Assembly (NCBI GenBank): GCA_902825845.1
Contig: CADECM010000006.1
Coordinates: 50,191-114,190 of the forward strand
Origin: an uncultured beta proteobacterium
Lineage (GTDB): Bacteria > Pseudomonadota > Gammaproteobacteria > Burkholderiales > SG8-41
Direction: 5' to 3'
Length of the DNA stretch: 64,000 nucleotides
A program made the position numbers and the translations under genes. Shown piece after piece: positions 36,523 through 45,000 of this stretch. Position 1 is the stretch's first letter; the number at the start of each line of letters is the position of its first letter. The notes below the pieces were generated by a model. The model had not been told where the DNA came from and ran no database searches. It worked only from the letters and a program-made list of their open reading frames with translations.

Positions 36523-36903
36523 TTAGAAACGCCGCTGCCGGTCATGGGCTTCGAACACAATGTGCCGCGAAGCAATATCCAGACGGCGATTCAGTTCCAT
36601 GCGCTCGCGCGGGGCGAGAAACCCGTCCGCCACGAAAGCACGCTGCAGCGCCCGAATGTCCTGATGCTCCGCCATCAGACGGCGATGCTCCCAACGGGTG
36701 ATGGCCCCGCGGCGCAAGCCGGCCTCGATGCGCGCGCGCTGCTCATCCATGCGCGCGTTGATTTCGCGCAGGCCCGCCAGCGGCGGCTGTCCGACATAGA
36801 CCGGTTGCACGAAACCGCGATGATCGCGCCAGCCGTCGGCCATCGCCGAAGTTGCCAATGCCAATGCCGCCGCTGCCGTCAATGCGCCGATGATCTTTTT
36901 CAT
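36523..36903 (-). CDS. Small periplasmic protein of unknown function
   Basis: A 126-residue protein with a signal peptide (M-K-K-I-I-G-A-L-T-A-A-A-A-L-A-L, cleavage at A-M-A). The mature part is highly charged and helical with repeated Arg/Glu pattern (R-M-D-E-Q-R-A-R-I-E-A-G-L-R-R-G). It resembles short Arg-rich periplasmic proteins of betaproteobacteria with no assigned role. A GGAGAGG site within the 36910 inverted repeat arm precedes its ATG. Confidence 0.7.
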   Translation of the reverse strand: MKKIIGALTAAAALALATSAMADGWRDHRGFVQPVYVGQPPLAGLREINARMDEQRARIEAGLRRGAITRWEHRRLMAEHQDIRALQRAFVADGFLAPRERMELNRRLDIASRHIVFEAHDRQRRF

Positions 36904-36909
36904 GATGCA

Positions 36910-36970
36910 CCTCTCCGTTTCAGATGATTGGGACGCAACATGCGCGTCCGTAGGAGCAAAAACGGAGAGG
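36910..36970. repeat. 11-bp inverted repeat upstream of the small periplasmic gene
   Basis: CCTCTCCGTTT at 36910-36920 is the reverse complement of AAACGGAGAGG at 36960-36970, spaced 39 bases. The first arm overlaps the Shine-Dalgarno of the 36523-36903 gene. Confidence 0.5.
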
Positions 36971-37005
36971 GGGCGGCATGCGCCGACCTGCCGACGGGCG
37001 AGTTT

Positions 37006-37092
37006 GTAAGCGGCTGTTACGCAGACACGCCGGATGTAACCGCGTGTTGCCGTACGGCCGTCAGCAACAAATTCTTACATCCAGCCGCTTAC
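37006..37092. repeat. 11-bp inverted repeat at the cyclase gene end
   Basis: GTAAGCGGCTG at 37006-37016 is the reverse complement of CAGCCGCTTAC at 37082-37092. The right arm contains the minus-strand TAA stop of the cyclase gene. No T-run follows, so it is a possible weak termination or mRNA-protecting structure. Confidence 0.5.
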
Positions 37093-38057
37093 TTGATCGC
37101 CTGCGGATTGATCGGCGACCCCACCGCGCGCGTGATCGGCAGCGGCGGCCCGCAGAAGAAGAACTCATACACCTTGTCTGTCGCGCAGTCGTCGGCCAGA
37201 TCCTTGAGATAAAAAATCTCGCCCATGGTGATGCCGATCATCGGTATCACCACCCAGTGCCACGGCTGCGAGGCATCATCCGTTTCGTTGGGACGAACTT
37301 CGCAGCCCCAGGTGTCGGTGCAGATGGCGGCGATTTCCTTTTTGTGTATCCACTCGGCGGTCTCGAACGCAAGGCCCGGCGCGTCGCCGCCAGCGTAGCC
37401 GCCCCACTCGCCGGTCTTCAGACGCTGCTCCATCTGGCCGGTGCGCACGATGACAAAATCGCCGCGGCGGATGGCAACACCTTGCGCCGCCGCACAGGCG
37501 TCGAGATCGGCATTGGTGATCGCTTCGCCGTCTTCCAGATAGTCCTTGCCCAGATGCCGCGCGACGTCGAGCAGCACACCGCGCCCGGCCATTTTGTCGC
37601 GCGTCTTGTGGATGCCGTTTTTTTGCGCGCCGTTGGCGTCGACGAGCTTGGCGTCGTAACCGTTCCACATCTTATCGTCGTAAAAGATGTGGCCCAGCGC
37701 ATCCCACTGCGTGCCGCACTGCAGCGGCAGCGACACCATGTCATCCGCGTAGCGCAGGCCGCCCTTGTCCTGATTGCCGGCCACCGCATCGGTGCCGGTC
37801 GCCAGCATGGTGTGGATCGGGTTGAAGCGGTTGCCCCACAGGCCGCGCTGCGGACCGGTGCGGTCGAAGTTCAGCCCCAGCGCAAACACCTTGCCTTTTT
37901 TCACCAGGCGCGAGGCATCGATGATGTTCTGCGGCGTAACGTAGTTCAACGTGCCCACCTGATCGTCAGGCCCCCACTTGCCCCAGTTCTTGCATTTCTC
38001 GGCAGTGGTGCGCAGGTGCGCGATGGTGAATTTCTGGGCGTCGTAGCGGCGGGTCAT
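37089..38057 (-). CDS. Cyclase family protein (metal-dependent hydrolase, kynurenine formamidase-like)
   Basis: A 322-residue member of the cyclase/DUF family that includes kynurenine formamidase. The region equivalent to H-x-G-T-H-x-D is seen as L-Q-C-G-T-Q-W-D-A-L-G-H near residue 98, where a His is replaced by Gln but Asp and the second His remain. A second region is G-D-F-V-I-V-R-T-G. The ATG at 38057 replaces an upstream GTG-type extension that falls in an inverted-repeat element. Substrate unknown; probably a ring-opening amide or lactone hydrolysis. Confidence 0.82.
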   Translation of the reverse strand: MTRRYDAQKFTIAHLRTTAEKCKNWGKWGPDDQVGTLNYVTPQNIIDASRLVKKGKVFALGLNFDRTGPQRGLWGNRFNPIHTMLATGTDAVAGNQDKGGLRYADDMVSLPLQCGTQWDALGHIFYDDKMWNGYDAKLVDANGAQKNGIHKTRDKMAGRGVLLDVARHLGKDYLEDGEAITNADLDACAAAQGVAIRRGDFVIVRTGQMEQRLKTGEWGGYAGGDAPGLAFETAEWIHKKEIAAICTDTWGCEVRPNETDDASQPWHWVVIPMIGITMGEIFYLKDLADDCATDKVYEFFFCGPPLPITRAVGSPINPQAIK

Positions 38058-38085
38058 ATTCCTCTCCAATAGTTCGTCAAAAAAC

Positions 38086-38163
38086 TTTCGACACAGATTC
38101 ACGCAGATTTACGCAGATTTTTCATCCGTAATCCGCGCGCATTTGCGTATATCTGTGTCGAAA
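38086..38163. repeat. Inverted-repeat element with CAGATTTACGC units, copy B
   Basis: The outer ends TTTCGACACAGAT (38086-38098) and ATCTGTGTCGAAA (38151-38163) are perfect 13-base arms; inward the left side has ACGCAGATTTACGCAGATTT. It is the same type as copy A at 5067-5188. It lies upstream of the cyclase gene and beyond the terminator of the amidohydrolase gene. Confidence 0.85.
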
Positions 38164-38180
38164 TGGGGTTGAAGCCTTCA

Positions 38181-38210
38181 GAAAAATGGCGTCACCGCAG
38201 TGACGCCATT
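38181..38210 (-). terminator. Rho-independent terminator of the Tat-exported amidohydrolase gene
   Basis: On the minus strand a perfect 11-base-pair stem (AATGGCGTCAC/GTGACGCCATT, loop TGCG) is followed by TTTC. It begins 22 bases after the stop of the gene ending at 38232. Confidence 0.85.
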
Positions 38211-38231
38211 CTACAACCGAACAGAGAACGC

Positions 38232-39743
38232 TTACGCCGTCGGCTTTTGCATATACCCATAACGCAGGTTGGTGCGCCCCTCGCCGAACTGCTCGTAGTT
38301 GGCCTTGGCCACCGCGACCACGTCGCCGTCCAGCGCGGCACGCTGTTGGGCAGTGAAGTTATAAAGGCGTGCCGAGTTGTCGCCGAAAATCGCCTTCTTG
38401 ACCGGGCCATCGGCCGCGCCGAGCGGGGCAAAGCCGTATTTCTTCTGCATCTCCGCGGGAATCTCCAGCCGCCGCAGCGCCTCGATCTGCCATTGCGGCG
38501 CGCCGGTCCAGATCGCATCGGACCCCCACACCACGTGATCGGCGCCGAGACCCTTGATCAACTGGCCCAGCATCGCCGCGCACAAGCGCGGCTCCGCGAT
38601 CGTGCTCTGCGCGAACAACTGGCCCACGTCGCCATAGACATTCTTCACGCCGTACTTGGCCGGAATATCCGCCAGGTCGGTGACCCAGTCGATGCGGCCG
38701 GTCTTTTCGAACTGCTCCCAGCCCACGCTCCACGCGCCGCCGGTGTAGCGAAAACCCGAGTGATAAATCACGAAGTTCAACTGCGGGAAATCCTTCGCCG
38801 CCTTTGCCACATCGCGCACGTCCGCGTATTCGGCCAGATGCGGAAACTTCGCCGAGGTCGACGGCGGAAACAGCCCCTTGTGGATGCACACATTGGCGAG
38901 GCTGGGCGTGGTCTTGCTCCACTTCACCAGCTTTTCGTAGAACGGGTAGACGACCTTTTCGTCATCCAGATGCCACGGATGCTTGGCCAGATGCTTGTTG
39001 GTGTTATCGCCGACGGTGTAGCCCTTGAACGAATCAGGCTTGTTGGTCTCGTAATCCTTGTCGACCTTTTCCAGCCAGCCCGGCGTGCCGGGCATGAAGA
39101 TGGCGTGCGAGAACATGCGCTTGCTGCCCGCCTTTTTGTTGACGTCGGTGCGCGCCTTGGCCTTCATTTCATTGGTCAGGAACCAGTCGCGCGGGTCTTC
39201 CGAACCCGAGCCGGAAATCAGCGCCACCTTGGTGTCGCTATCCATGTAGATTTCCTTGAAGTAGTTGGCGAACTTCAGATCGTCGATGGTCTGCGGCTTG
39301 CCCACCAGTGCTGGGTTCCACGAGGCTTTGCCCACCGCTTCGCGCGAGCGCACGAAATTCTGCAGCCGCGTGTCGTCGCGCAGAAAGTGCGTGTGCATGT
39401 CCATGATGAACTGGCCCTTCAGTGCGTTGGCACGCTCGTTCGCCATCTCGGGCGTGGCCGCCTCGGCCTTGCTCACGCCATACATCGGGCCGTAGGTTTC
39501 GTTCATCGCCACGAACGCGGCAGCCATGCCCGCCGCGCTCTGGAAAAACGCGCGGCGCGTGATCCCTTGCTTTTTGGCCAGCTCGGCGCCCAGTTGCTTG
39601 ACGCGCGCTTCGAACTCGCGCTGCCTTTCGGTTTGCGGGCCGGGCACGAACTCGTCGCTCGACACCGGCTGCGTCGGAATCGGCGAACGAAAGGTTGCGG
39701 TTTCCGCCGGCACCAACCTTGCCATTTCTTCAGGTGACATCAT
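38232..39743 (-). CDS. Tat-exported amidohydrolase family protein
   Basis: A 503-residue protein. A twin-arginine signal is visible (I-T-R-R-A-F-F-Q-S-A-A-G-M-A-A-A-F-V-A-M) at about residues 58-80, so the n-region is unusually long; A-E-A-A follows. The barrel carries M-D-M-H-T-H-F-L (His-x-His metal motif), C-I-H-K-G, F-V-I-Y-H-S-G-F, and V-V-W-G-S-D-A. An AGGAG site precedes the ATG at 39743. The cofactor-loaded Tat export suggests a metal enzyme in the periplasm. It is downstream of the selenoprotein gene on the same strand. Confidence 0.85.
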   Translation of the reverse strand: MMSPEEMARLVPAETATFRSPIPTQPVSSDEFVPGPQTERQREFEARVKQLGAELAKKQGITRRAFFQSAAGMAAAFVAMNETYGPMYGVSKAEAATPEMANERANALKGQFIMDMHTHFLRDDTRLQNFVRSREAVGKASWNPALVGKPQTIDDLKFANYFKEIYMDSDTKVALISGSGSEDPRDWFLTNEMKAKARTDVNKKAGSKRMFSHAIFMPGTPGWLEKVDKDYETNKPDSFKGYTVGDNTNKHLAKHPWHLDDEKVVYPFYEKLVKWSKTTPSLANVCIHKGLFPPSTSAKFPHLAEYADVRDVAKAAKDFPQLNFVIYHSGFRYTGGAWSVGWEQFEKTGRIDWVTDLADIPAKYGVKNVYGDVGQLFAQSTIAEPRLCAAMLGQLIKGLGADHVVWGSDAIWTGAPQWQIEALRRLEIPAEMQKKYGFAPLGAADGPVKKAIFGDNSARLYNFTAQQRAALDGDVVAVAKANYEQFGEGRTNLRYGYMQKPTA

Positions 39744-39867
39744 GATCGGACTCCTATTGGGTGAGCTGCGCCATGGGGTAAAACGACAACGCACGACTTA
39801 AGGTCGTTGTCCTGTGCAATGAGCGCGCGTATTTTACGGCAACCGCATCAGGCGCAGCATGTATGCG

Positions 39868-39897
39868 TAACTTATTGTTTTTATTGTATTTTTTATG
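39868..39897 (+). repeat. AT-rich dispersed element, copy 11
   Basis: Starts TAACTTATTGTTTTTATTG and continues TATTTTTTATGG. It lies between the end of the selenoprotein gene and the start of the amidohydrolase gene. The inserted T (TAACTTATTG) matches copy 1. Confidence 0.75.
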
Positions 39898-39948
39898 GCT
39901 CGCTGCCGCGCGGCGACCGCGGCAGCGTCATCCCCACGCCGGCCGCTG

Positions 39949-41673
39949 TCAGCCGGCGCGCAACTGTGCCCAGTTTTTCGGCAGCTGAATCTTCTTGCAG
40001 GTCGGGAAGCCCAGCACGCCGTTGTGCGCAAACACATAAATGCTGTTGCGCGCCGGATCGCCAGTGACGCAGGTCAGATAGTCTTCGGGCTTCCACACCA
40101 GCGGCACCAGACGATTGGCATCATCCGACTCGTGATAGACCTTTGGAATATCACCCTTGGCCGCGGCCGCCGTTAAATCCCACAGCGGCTTTTGCGTCCA
40201 ATCGCGCTGAATGCGCTCCCATTGGTGCGCGGGAACGCGCGCACCTTCCCACAGCGCCTTCTGGAAATCCCGTTTGCTCCAGCCCGACGCCGCAATGGTT
40301 TCGGCGATCAGCGGCGACAGCAGCAATTGCGGGCGCAGCGTATTCAGCCCCTGCCCGGTGGAGAACATCAATTGCCAGGAGTACTGCTTTACCACCGCAT
40401 CGCAAATGTACGGCATCAGCTCCTGCGCGGTGGCGCCTGACACCGACGAAATGTGATTGCCGCCAGTGTGGCGCGAAATCATCACCGTGCTGTCGTCCGA
40501 ATAAAACCCGAAATCCGCGGCAGTGTTGGTCCAGCCGAGTTTCTTCACCACGTCTTCGTTTTCCGCCACCACCACGCGCCAGGTGTTGCCGAAGGTGGCC
40601 TTGTCATTCTTGTGCGGCAGGAAGCCCGCGACGTTACGCAGATACAGCCGCCAGAAGCGGCCCACTGACGTGTTGGCCATGAAGCCGTCACGCATCACGC
40701 CCTGCGTGTAGTTGAAGCCGAGATCCTTGATGATCGGGCCATTCAGAATGATCAGCGTCTCGCCACCCGGCGTGTTGCCGCTGTGCTCGACGCCATAGCC
40801 GTGATCAGCCATGGCTTCGATCAGCGCAATCAGCACCGGCATGTACTCCGGCTTGCAGCCCGCCATCACGCCATTGACCGCGATGCTCCAGATCGTCGAC
40901 GCGCGGTTGTCGGGCAACACCGTGCCCAGCGACTCATCCGGCGCGCGATCGGTGTAGCGCAGGAACTGCTCGACCTTCTCGATCGTCGGCGGCACGATCG
41001 GCAGGCCATCCGACAATTCGTGTTCGTAAAAATAGGCGTTCACCTCATCGAAGCTGCCCTTGACCACGATGTCACGTGCCGCGGGTTCGTTGTCCACCGT
41101 GCCGGATTTGGGCGGCTGCAGCAGATTGTCGATCACATGATCGAGCGTGACACCCAGCACGTTGTGGCGCAACTGCTCCTTGCTCTGCACGCCGGGATGC
41201 CCCACCACGCGCGCCACCGGCAGATTGGGCATGCCCAACCCCTTGGACGCCGCGGTGGCAAGCGTCATGAAGCCCTCGCCCACCAGCGTCGACGACGGGA
41301 TTCCGGCCGCTTCACCCGATGCACTGGCCCGCAACACGGCGGGCGTGCAGGAGCCTCAACACCCCATGCCGCTGATGACGGCATCCACCCCGCGTTCCCT
41401 GAATTTGTCCGGCAATCCGGCGACGATGGCGCGCTCGTCACTGCCGTGCGTGCTGCCGAATTCGCTCCAGCGCACGAACTTCACATCCGGGTAGCGCGCC
41501 TTGATGCCCTCCTCCAGAAACTCGAACACCTCATCGCCGCGGAACACGTAGTCCCATACCTGCGCGATGGTCTTGCCGTTGAGCGTGTCGAGACGCTTGG
41601 CCAGCGGCTTGACTTTGGACTGGCGCGGGCTGCGCGGCCACAGGGCTTCGTAATAACCGTCGTTGGTGGGCAT
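39949..41673 (-). CDS. UGSC family selenoprotein with in-frame TGA (Sec106)
   Basis: A 574-residue protein if the TGA at 41356-41358 is read as selenocysteine. Residues 103-109 are G-M-G-C-U-G-S-C (counting U as 106). Two frames that the TGA separates (41356-41673 and 39949 to the TGA) are in register, and the joined product has continuous family-like sequence: an N-terminal domain with the U-G-S-C motif, then F-Y-E-H-E-L-S-D-G-L-P-I-V-P-P and N-G-V-M-A-G-C-K-P-E-Y. This matches the UGSC (seleno)protein family, known with U-G-S-C or C-G-S-C. A SECIS-like hairpin starts six bases after the TGA. Function unknown; a redox role for the U-x-x-C pair is inferred. ATG chosen at 41673. Confidence 0.85.
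41320..41349 (-). ncRNA. Bacterial SECIS element of the UGSC selenoprotein gene
   Basis: On the minus strand, starting six bases after the TGA: TGCAC, then GCCCGC, loop CGTGTT, GCGGGC, bulge CA, then GTGCA. Both stem parts are perfectly complementary (5 and 6 base pairs). The apical loop contains GU 18 bases after the TGA, within the spacing known for SelB-binding bacterial SECIS elements. It also codes for protein, as all bacterial SECIS elements do. Confidence 0.8.
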
Positions 41674-41857
41674 GGGCGTCTTTCTGCGTGATGAAGTGGA
41701 ATGTGTCGGCGATTATGCGGCGCGGCAGGGCGGGGCGTCCAGCGGGGTTCCATAACGTGCTACCACGCCAGCCACGCTCCGCGGCGAATCAATATTTCGT
41801 TGTGCCGCATTGAGGGCTTGGGCCTCAGCGCCAGGTCTTCCGCCATGACTGATATTG

Positions 41858-43198
41858 TTATGGACGCAGCCGGTAGCGAGCGATATTCCCCTCGTGCAGA
41901 CTGGATAATTCCGTCTCCACCACTTCGATGAATCGTGCCCGATCGTCGGCGTCAATGACGTCAGTCGCACGCTGACGGATAAGGGCAAGCGCTGCCGTTT
42001 TGTTCATTCCGCCCGCGACCACCGCGGCGACCGCCTCGGCCACCAGTGCGCGATAACGCAGGCGGAAGGGGTCCGGCTCGCCGAGCGAACGGCGTACCGC
42101 GGCGTACCGCGCGCACGATCGTTCATACGCCCATACGAAAACATCGCGCAACAGTTCGATGCGATTCAATTCATACACACCCGAAATGCCATCGACGTAC
42201 GCACGCTGTGGTACATCGACGAACGACAGCGGACACAGGTTGTGACGAATAAAAGGCAGATTGGCCGAAAGTCTGGACACCCGCTTGTTGACATCCTCGA
42301 ACGGTTGCAAATAGGGCAACTGCACCATCACAAAAAACGCCTGCTCAAAGGGGTCGCGGATCGCATCTGCCGTATCCAGCACTTGTTGAAAGCATTCTTC
42401 GATCAATTGCGGCACCTCCAGCGGGTGATACACGGTGCCGTCAATGCCCACCGGTATTTCGCGCAGACGTCCGCAGGCACGCGCATCGATAAGATTGTCC
42501 GCCAGCAGCGCGTGCAGGTTCAGCAGCGTGTAACGGTTAAAACCGACCTCACGCGCCTGGTCCACGAGCAACTCGATGGCCGCCTTGTGATTCAGGATCA
42601 TCTGCGCTTCGCGCGCGTCCTTGCCCTCGGCGCTTTCACCCAACGACAGCAGGCGCTCGGTTTCGAGCAGCGAATAGGTGTTGCCTTCGAGCCGGCTGGA
42701 ATTCCACGACAGATCGATTAGCAGGCGGTCGAATACCTTGCGTACATAGGTGCCGGCCGGCTGTTCGCCGCCGGGCGCGCGCCCTGCGTCCAGCAGGCGC
42801 TCGCGTATCGCCTGCGGCAAATAGAACGTCTCGTTGGGCCGGTAGCCGTCCAGAAACGCGCAGTTGTAGCCGGCCGGCTTGCGCGCATGCAGCGGGGCGC
42901 GCACGGCCAGCTTGATGGCGTCGCCCGCCGCGGATACCGGAAAATACTTTTCGACTTGTGCCTCAGCGGTTACTGGGGCCAGCACCGCATTTAAATGGCC
43001 GGTAATGCCGGGCAGCCGATAACGGCTACCGCGCGCGCGGCCCTCGACCACCAGCAGCGCGAGGTGGCGCTGCAGGGTGCGGCGCGGCAATGCACCCGCC
43101 ATTGCCTGGGCGATCCCATCCACCGATCCGCCGCCGGGCAGGCGGGCAACTGCCTCAAGCAAGGCATCCAGCGTCTGCGGCGATACGCGTTTGGGCAT
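41858..43198 (-). CDS. Fic-domain protein with altered catalytic motif
   Basis: A 446-residue protein. An N-terminal winged-helix-like region (residues 1-65) precedes a Fic domain with the inhibitory-type motif S-S-R-L-E-G-N (167-173) and core motif L-Q-P-F-E-D-V-N-K-R-V-S-R (297-309). The canonical H-P-F-x-D/E-G/A-N-G/K-R has Gln298 where His should be. The Arg and Asn remain, so nucleotide binding may be kept while AMP transfer is doubtful. The C-terminal part is helical with another HTH-like segment. A possible DNA-binding regulator role is inferred. Confidence 0.85.
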   Translation of the reverse strand: MPKRVSPQTLDALLEAVARLPGGGSVDGIAQAMAGALPRRTLQRHLALLVVEGRARGSRYRLPGITGHLNAVLAPVTAEAQVEKYFPVSAAGDAIKLAVRAPLHARKPAGYNCAFLDGYRPNETFYLPQAIRERLLDAGRAPGGEQPAGTYVRKVFDRLLIDLSWNSSRLEGNTYSLLETERLLSLGESAEGKDAREAQMILNHKAAIELLVDQAREVGFNRYTLLNLHALLADNLIDARACGRLREIPVGIDGTVYHPLEVPQLIEECFQQVLDTADAIRDPFEQAFFVMVQLPYLQPFEDVNKRVSRLSANLPFIRHNLCPLSFVDVPQRAYVDGISGVYELNRIELLRDVFVWAYERSCARYAAVRRSLGEPDPFRLRYRALVAEAVAAVVAGGMNKTAALALIRQRATDVIDADDRARFIEVVETELSSLHEGNIARYRLRP

Positions 43199-43270
43199 GG
43201 AGAGGTCTTTTTTTGGCGCGATATCTAACTATTGCGCCACATCAGGCGATATGCAAGCGCATCGTTATTT

Positions 43271-43302
43271 CATATGTATTTGTTTTTAAACGATATTTTT
43301 AT
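43271..43302 (+). repeat. AT-rich dispersed element, copy 12 (AAACG subtype)
   Basis: Reads CATATGTATTTGTTTTTAAA then CGATATTTTTAT, near-identical to copy 2. It lies in the promoter region upstream of the Fic gene. Confidence 0.8.
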
Positions 43303-43360
43303 ACGTTTGAGGTGCGACAAACCCCCATGCGGCGCGCTTGCACCTTTCCGGTTGCGCTGA

Positions 43361-43836
43361 TTACACCGCCCGCGTCCCCCGGCACCCCGGAAACGTCGAG
43401 CAGCCCCAGAACGCGCTGCCGGCGTTGCTGCCCTTGCGTGCCGTGCGCAGCACCATCGGCGCGGCGCTGGTGGGGCAGGCGGGCGCAGGCGTCGCAGCGG
43501 GCGCGGGGGCGGGGACGGCCGGGGCATTGACGCCCGATGTGCTCGTGCGCGGCGCGGGTGCGGCGGCCTGCTCGCGGATCATGCGCGCCAGCGCGTCGCC
43601 GGCGATCAACTCGATCTCGCGGCCGGCGGCGAAGCGCCGAGCTTCCTCGGTGAACGTGCCCGACGTCACCACATAGCCGCCTGCGGCGCCCGCGGCGGTC
43701 ATCACACCCAGCAGCTCGCGCACCGGCGCCACGCCCACCTGCCGCGCGTGAGCAACCAATCCACCCCGCCATCCGGCCCGCCGCCGGTTTCAGACACGGC
43801 AAAGCCCCTGCGGCGGAAATCCAAGAACGTTTCATT
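43361..43836 (-). pseudogene. Decayed Mrr-like restriction endonuclease/topoisomerase zinc-finger protein
   Basis: Read in pieces: F-R-R-R-G-F-A-V-S-E-T-G-G-G-P-D-G-G-V-D (about 43770-43820) fits an Mrr-type nuclease, then after a frame change H-A-R-Q-V-G-V-A-P-V-R-E-L-L-G-V-M-T-A-A-G and G-Y-V-V-T-S-G-T-F-T-E-E-A. The region normally holding the Q-C-K nuclease motif is missing. At the C-terminus a topoisomerase-type C4 zinc finger is altered: A-C-P-T-S-A-A-P-M-V-L-R-T-A-R has Ser where Cys is expected, with W-G-C-S and G-C-R-G later. It is a remnant, not functional. Confidence 0.8.
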
Positions 43837-43992
43837 CAGCCGCGTGTGTAGGATGATTCTTTGATTGCTTTTGTTAAACCGCCTTACACACAGAAACGCT
43901 GACAGGTCCTTTGTGAGCAGTTTCCCGTACATGACAACTGATACACCAGTGCCGTGATACCCTGCCACGCGTCGCCAATACAGGATCGTCTT

Positions 43993-44955
43993 ATGCGCTA
44001 TTTTCAGTATGCTGCCATTGCAATCGCGCTGTCATCACTTCCCGCCTTAGGCCAACAATACCCCACCCGCCCCATCCGCATGCTGATCCCGTTCCCCGCC
44101 GGCAGCGCGGCGGACATTATTGCGCGGGCGATGGAGCCCGCCATGCGCGAGCGCCTGGGGCAGGCGCTGGTGGTCGACAATCGTGGCGGCGCGGGCGGCA
44201 ATATCGCGGCCGAGCTGACGGCGAAAAGTCCGGCGGACGGTTACACGCTGATGATGGCGACCATCGGCACGCATGCCATCAACGTCAATCTGTATTCGAA
44301 AATCAACTTTAATCCGCAGAAGGATTTCACGCCGATCACGCTGGTGGGCGACAGTCCCAACGCGCTGGTGGTGCATCCCACGGTGCCGGTTAAAACGGTA
44401 AAGGACTTCATTGCGCTCGCCAAAGCCCGCCCCGGGGTGCTGAATTGCGGCCACTCCGGCGCCGGTACCACGGTGCATTTGTCGGGCGAATTGTTCGGCG
44501 TGATGGCCGGGGTGAAGCTGGTGCAGGTGCCTTACAAGGGCGCGTCGGAATCGCTGACCGCGCTGCTTTCGGGCGAGACCGATCTGCAGTTCGCCAGTCT
44601 GTCGTCGGCGATTCCGCTGATTCAGGCGGGGCGCCTGCGCGCGCTCGGCGTGACTTCGCCCAAGCGCTCGCCGTCGCTGCCCGATCTGCCAACGATCGCG
44701 GAGGCGGCGCTGCCCGGCTTCGAGGCGGTGGCGTGGTACGGCGTGGTGGGGCCAGCGAATCTGCCTGCGAATGTGGTGGCGACGATTCACAAGAGCGCGC
44801 TCGCCACACTCGCCCAGCCCGACGTGAAGAAACGGCTGTTCGGTTCCGGCGTCGAGGTGCGCACCCTCGGCCCGGACGAATTCACGCGCTACATCGCAAG
44901 CGAAACGCAGCGCTGGGCAAAAGTGGTGAAGGCCTCCGGCGCGCGCGTGAACTGA
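43993..44955 (+). CDS. Bug/TctC family substrate-binding protein
   Basis: A 320-residue periplasmic protein. Start M-R-Y-F-Q-Y-A-A-I-A-I-A-L-S-S-L gives a good signal peptide with cleavage near L-G-Q-Q. Mature motifs: Y-P-T-R-P-I-R-M-L-I-P-F-P-A-G, D-N-R-G-G-A-G-G-N-I-A and Q-V-P-Y-K-G-A-S. The stop is only 45 bases from the stop of the convergent enolase-superfamily gene. Its ligand is unknown; that gene may use the same compound. Confidence 0.92.
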   Translation: MRYFQYAAIAIALSSLPALGQQYPTRPIRMLIPFPAGSAADIIARAMEPAMRERLGQALVVDNRGGAGGNIAAELTAKSPADGYTLMMATIGTHAINVNLYSKINFNPQKDFTPITLVGDSPNALVVHPTVPVKTVKDFIALAKARPGVLNCGHSGAGTTVHLSGELFGVMAGVKLVQVPYKGASESLTALLSGETDLQFASLSSAIPLIQAGRLRALGVTSPKRSPSLPDLPTIAEAALPGFEAVAWYGVVGPANLPANVVATIHKSALATLAQPDVKKRLFGSGVEVRTLGPDEFTRYIASETQRWAKVVKASGARVN

Positions 44956-45000
44956 ACTTAGCCGCCGGCCACGATTGCAGGCCGAGCGCCGTTCCAGCGT

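Noticed and set aside
41356..41358. The TGA as a nonsense mutation splitting a pseudogene
   Set aside because: The motif around it, the intact downstream frame and the hairpin after it all fit selenocysteine recoding better than a broken gene.
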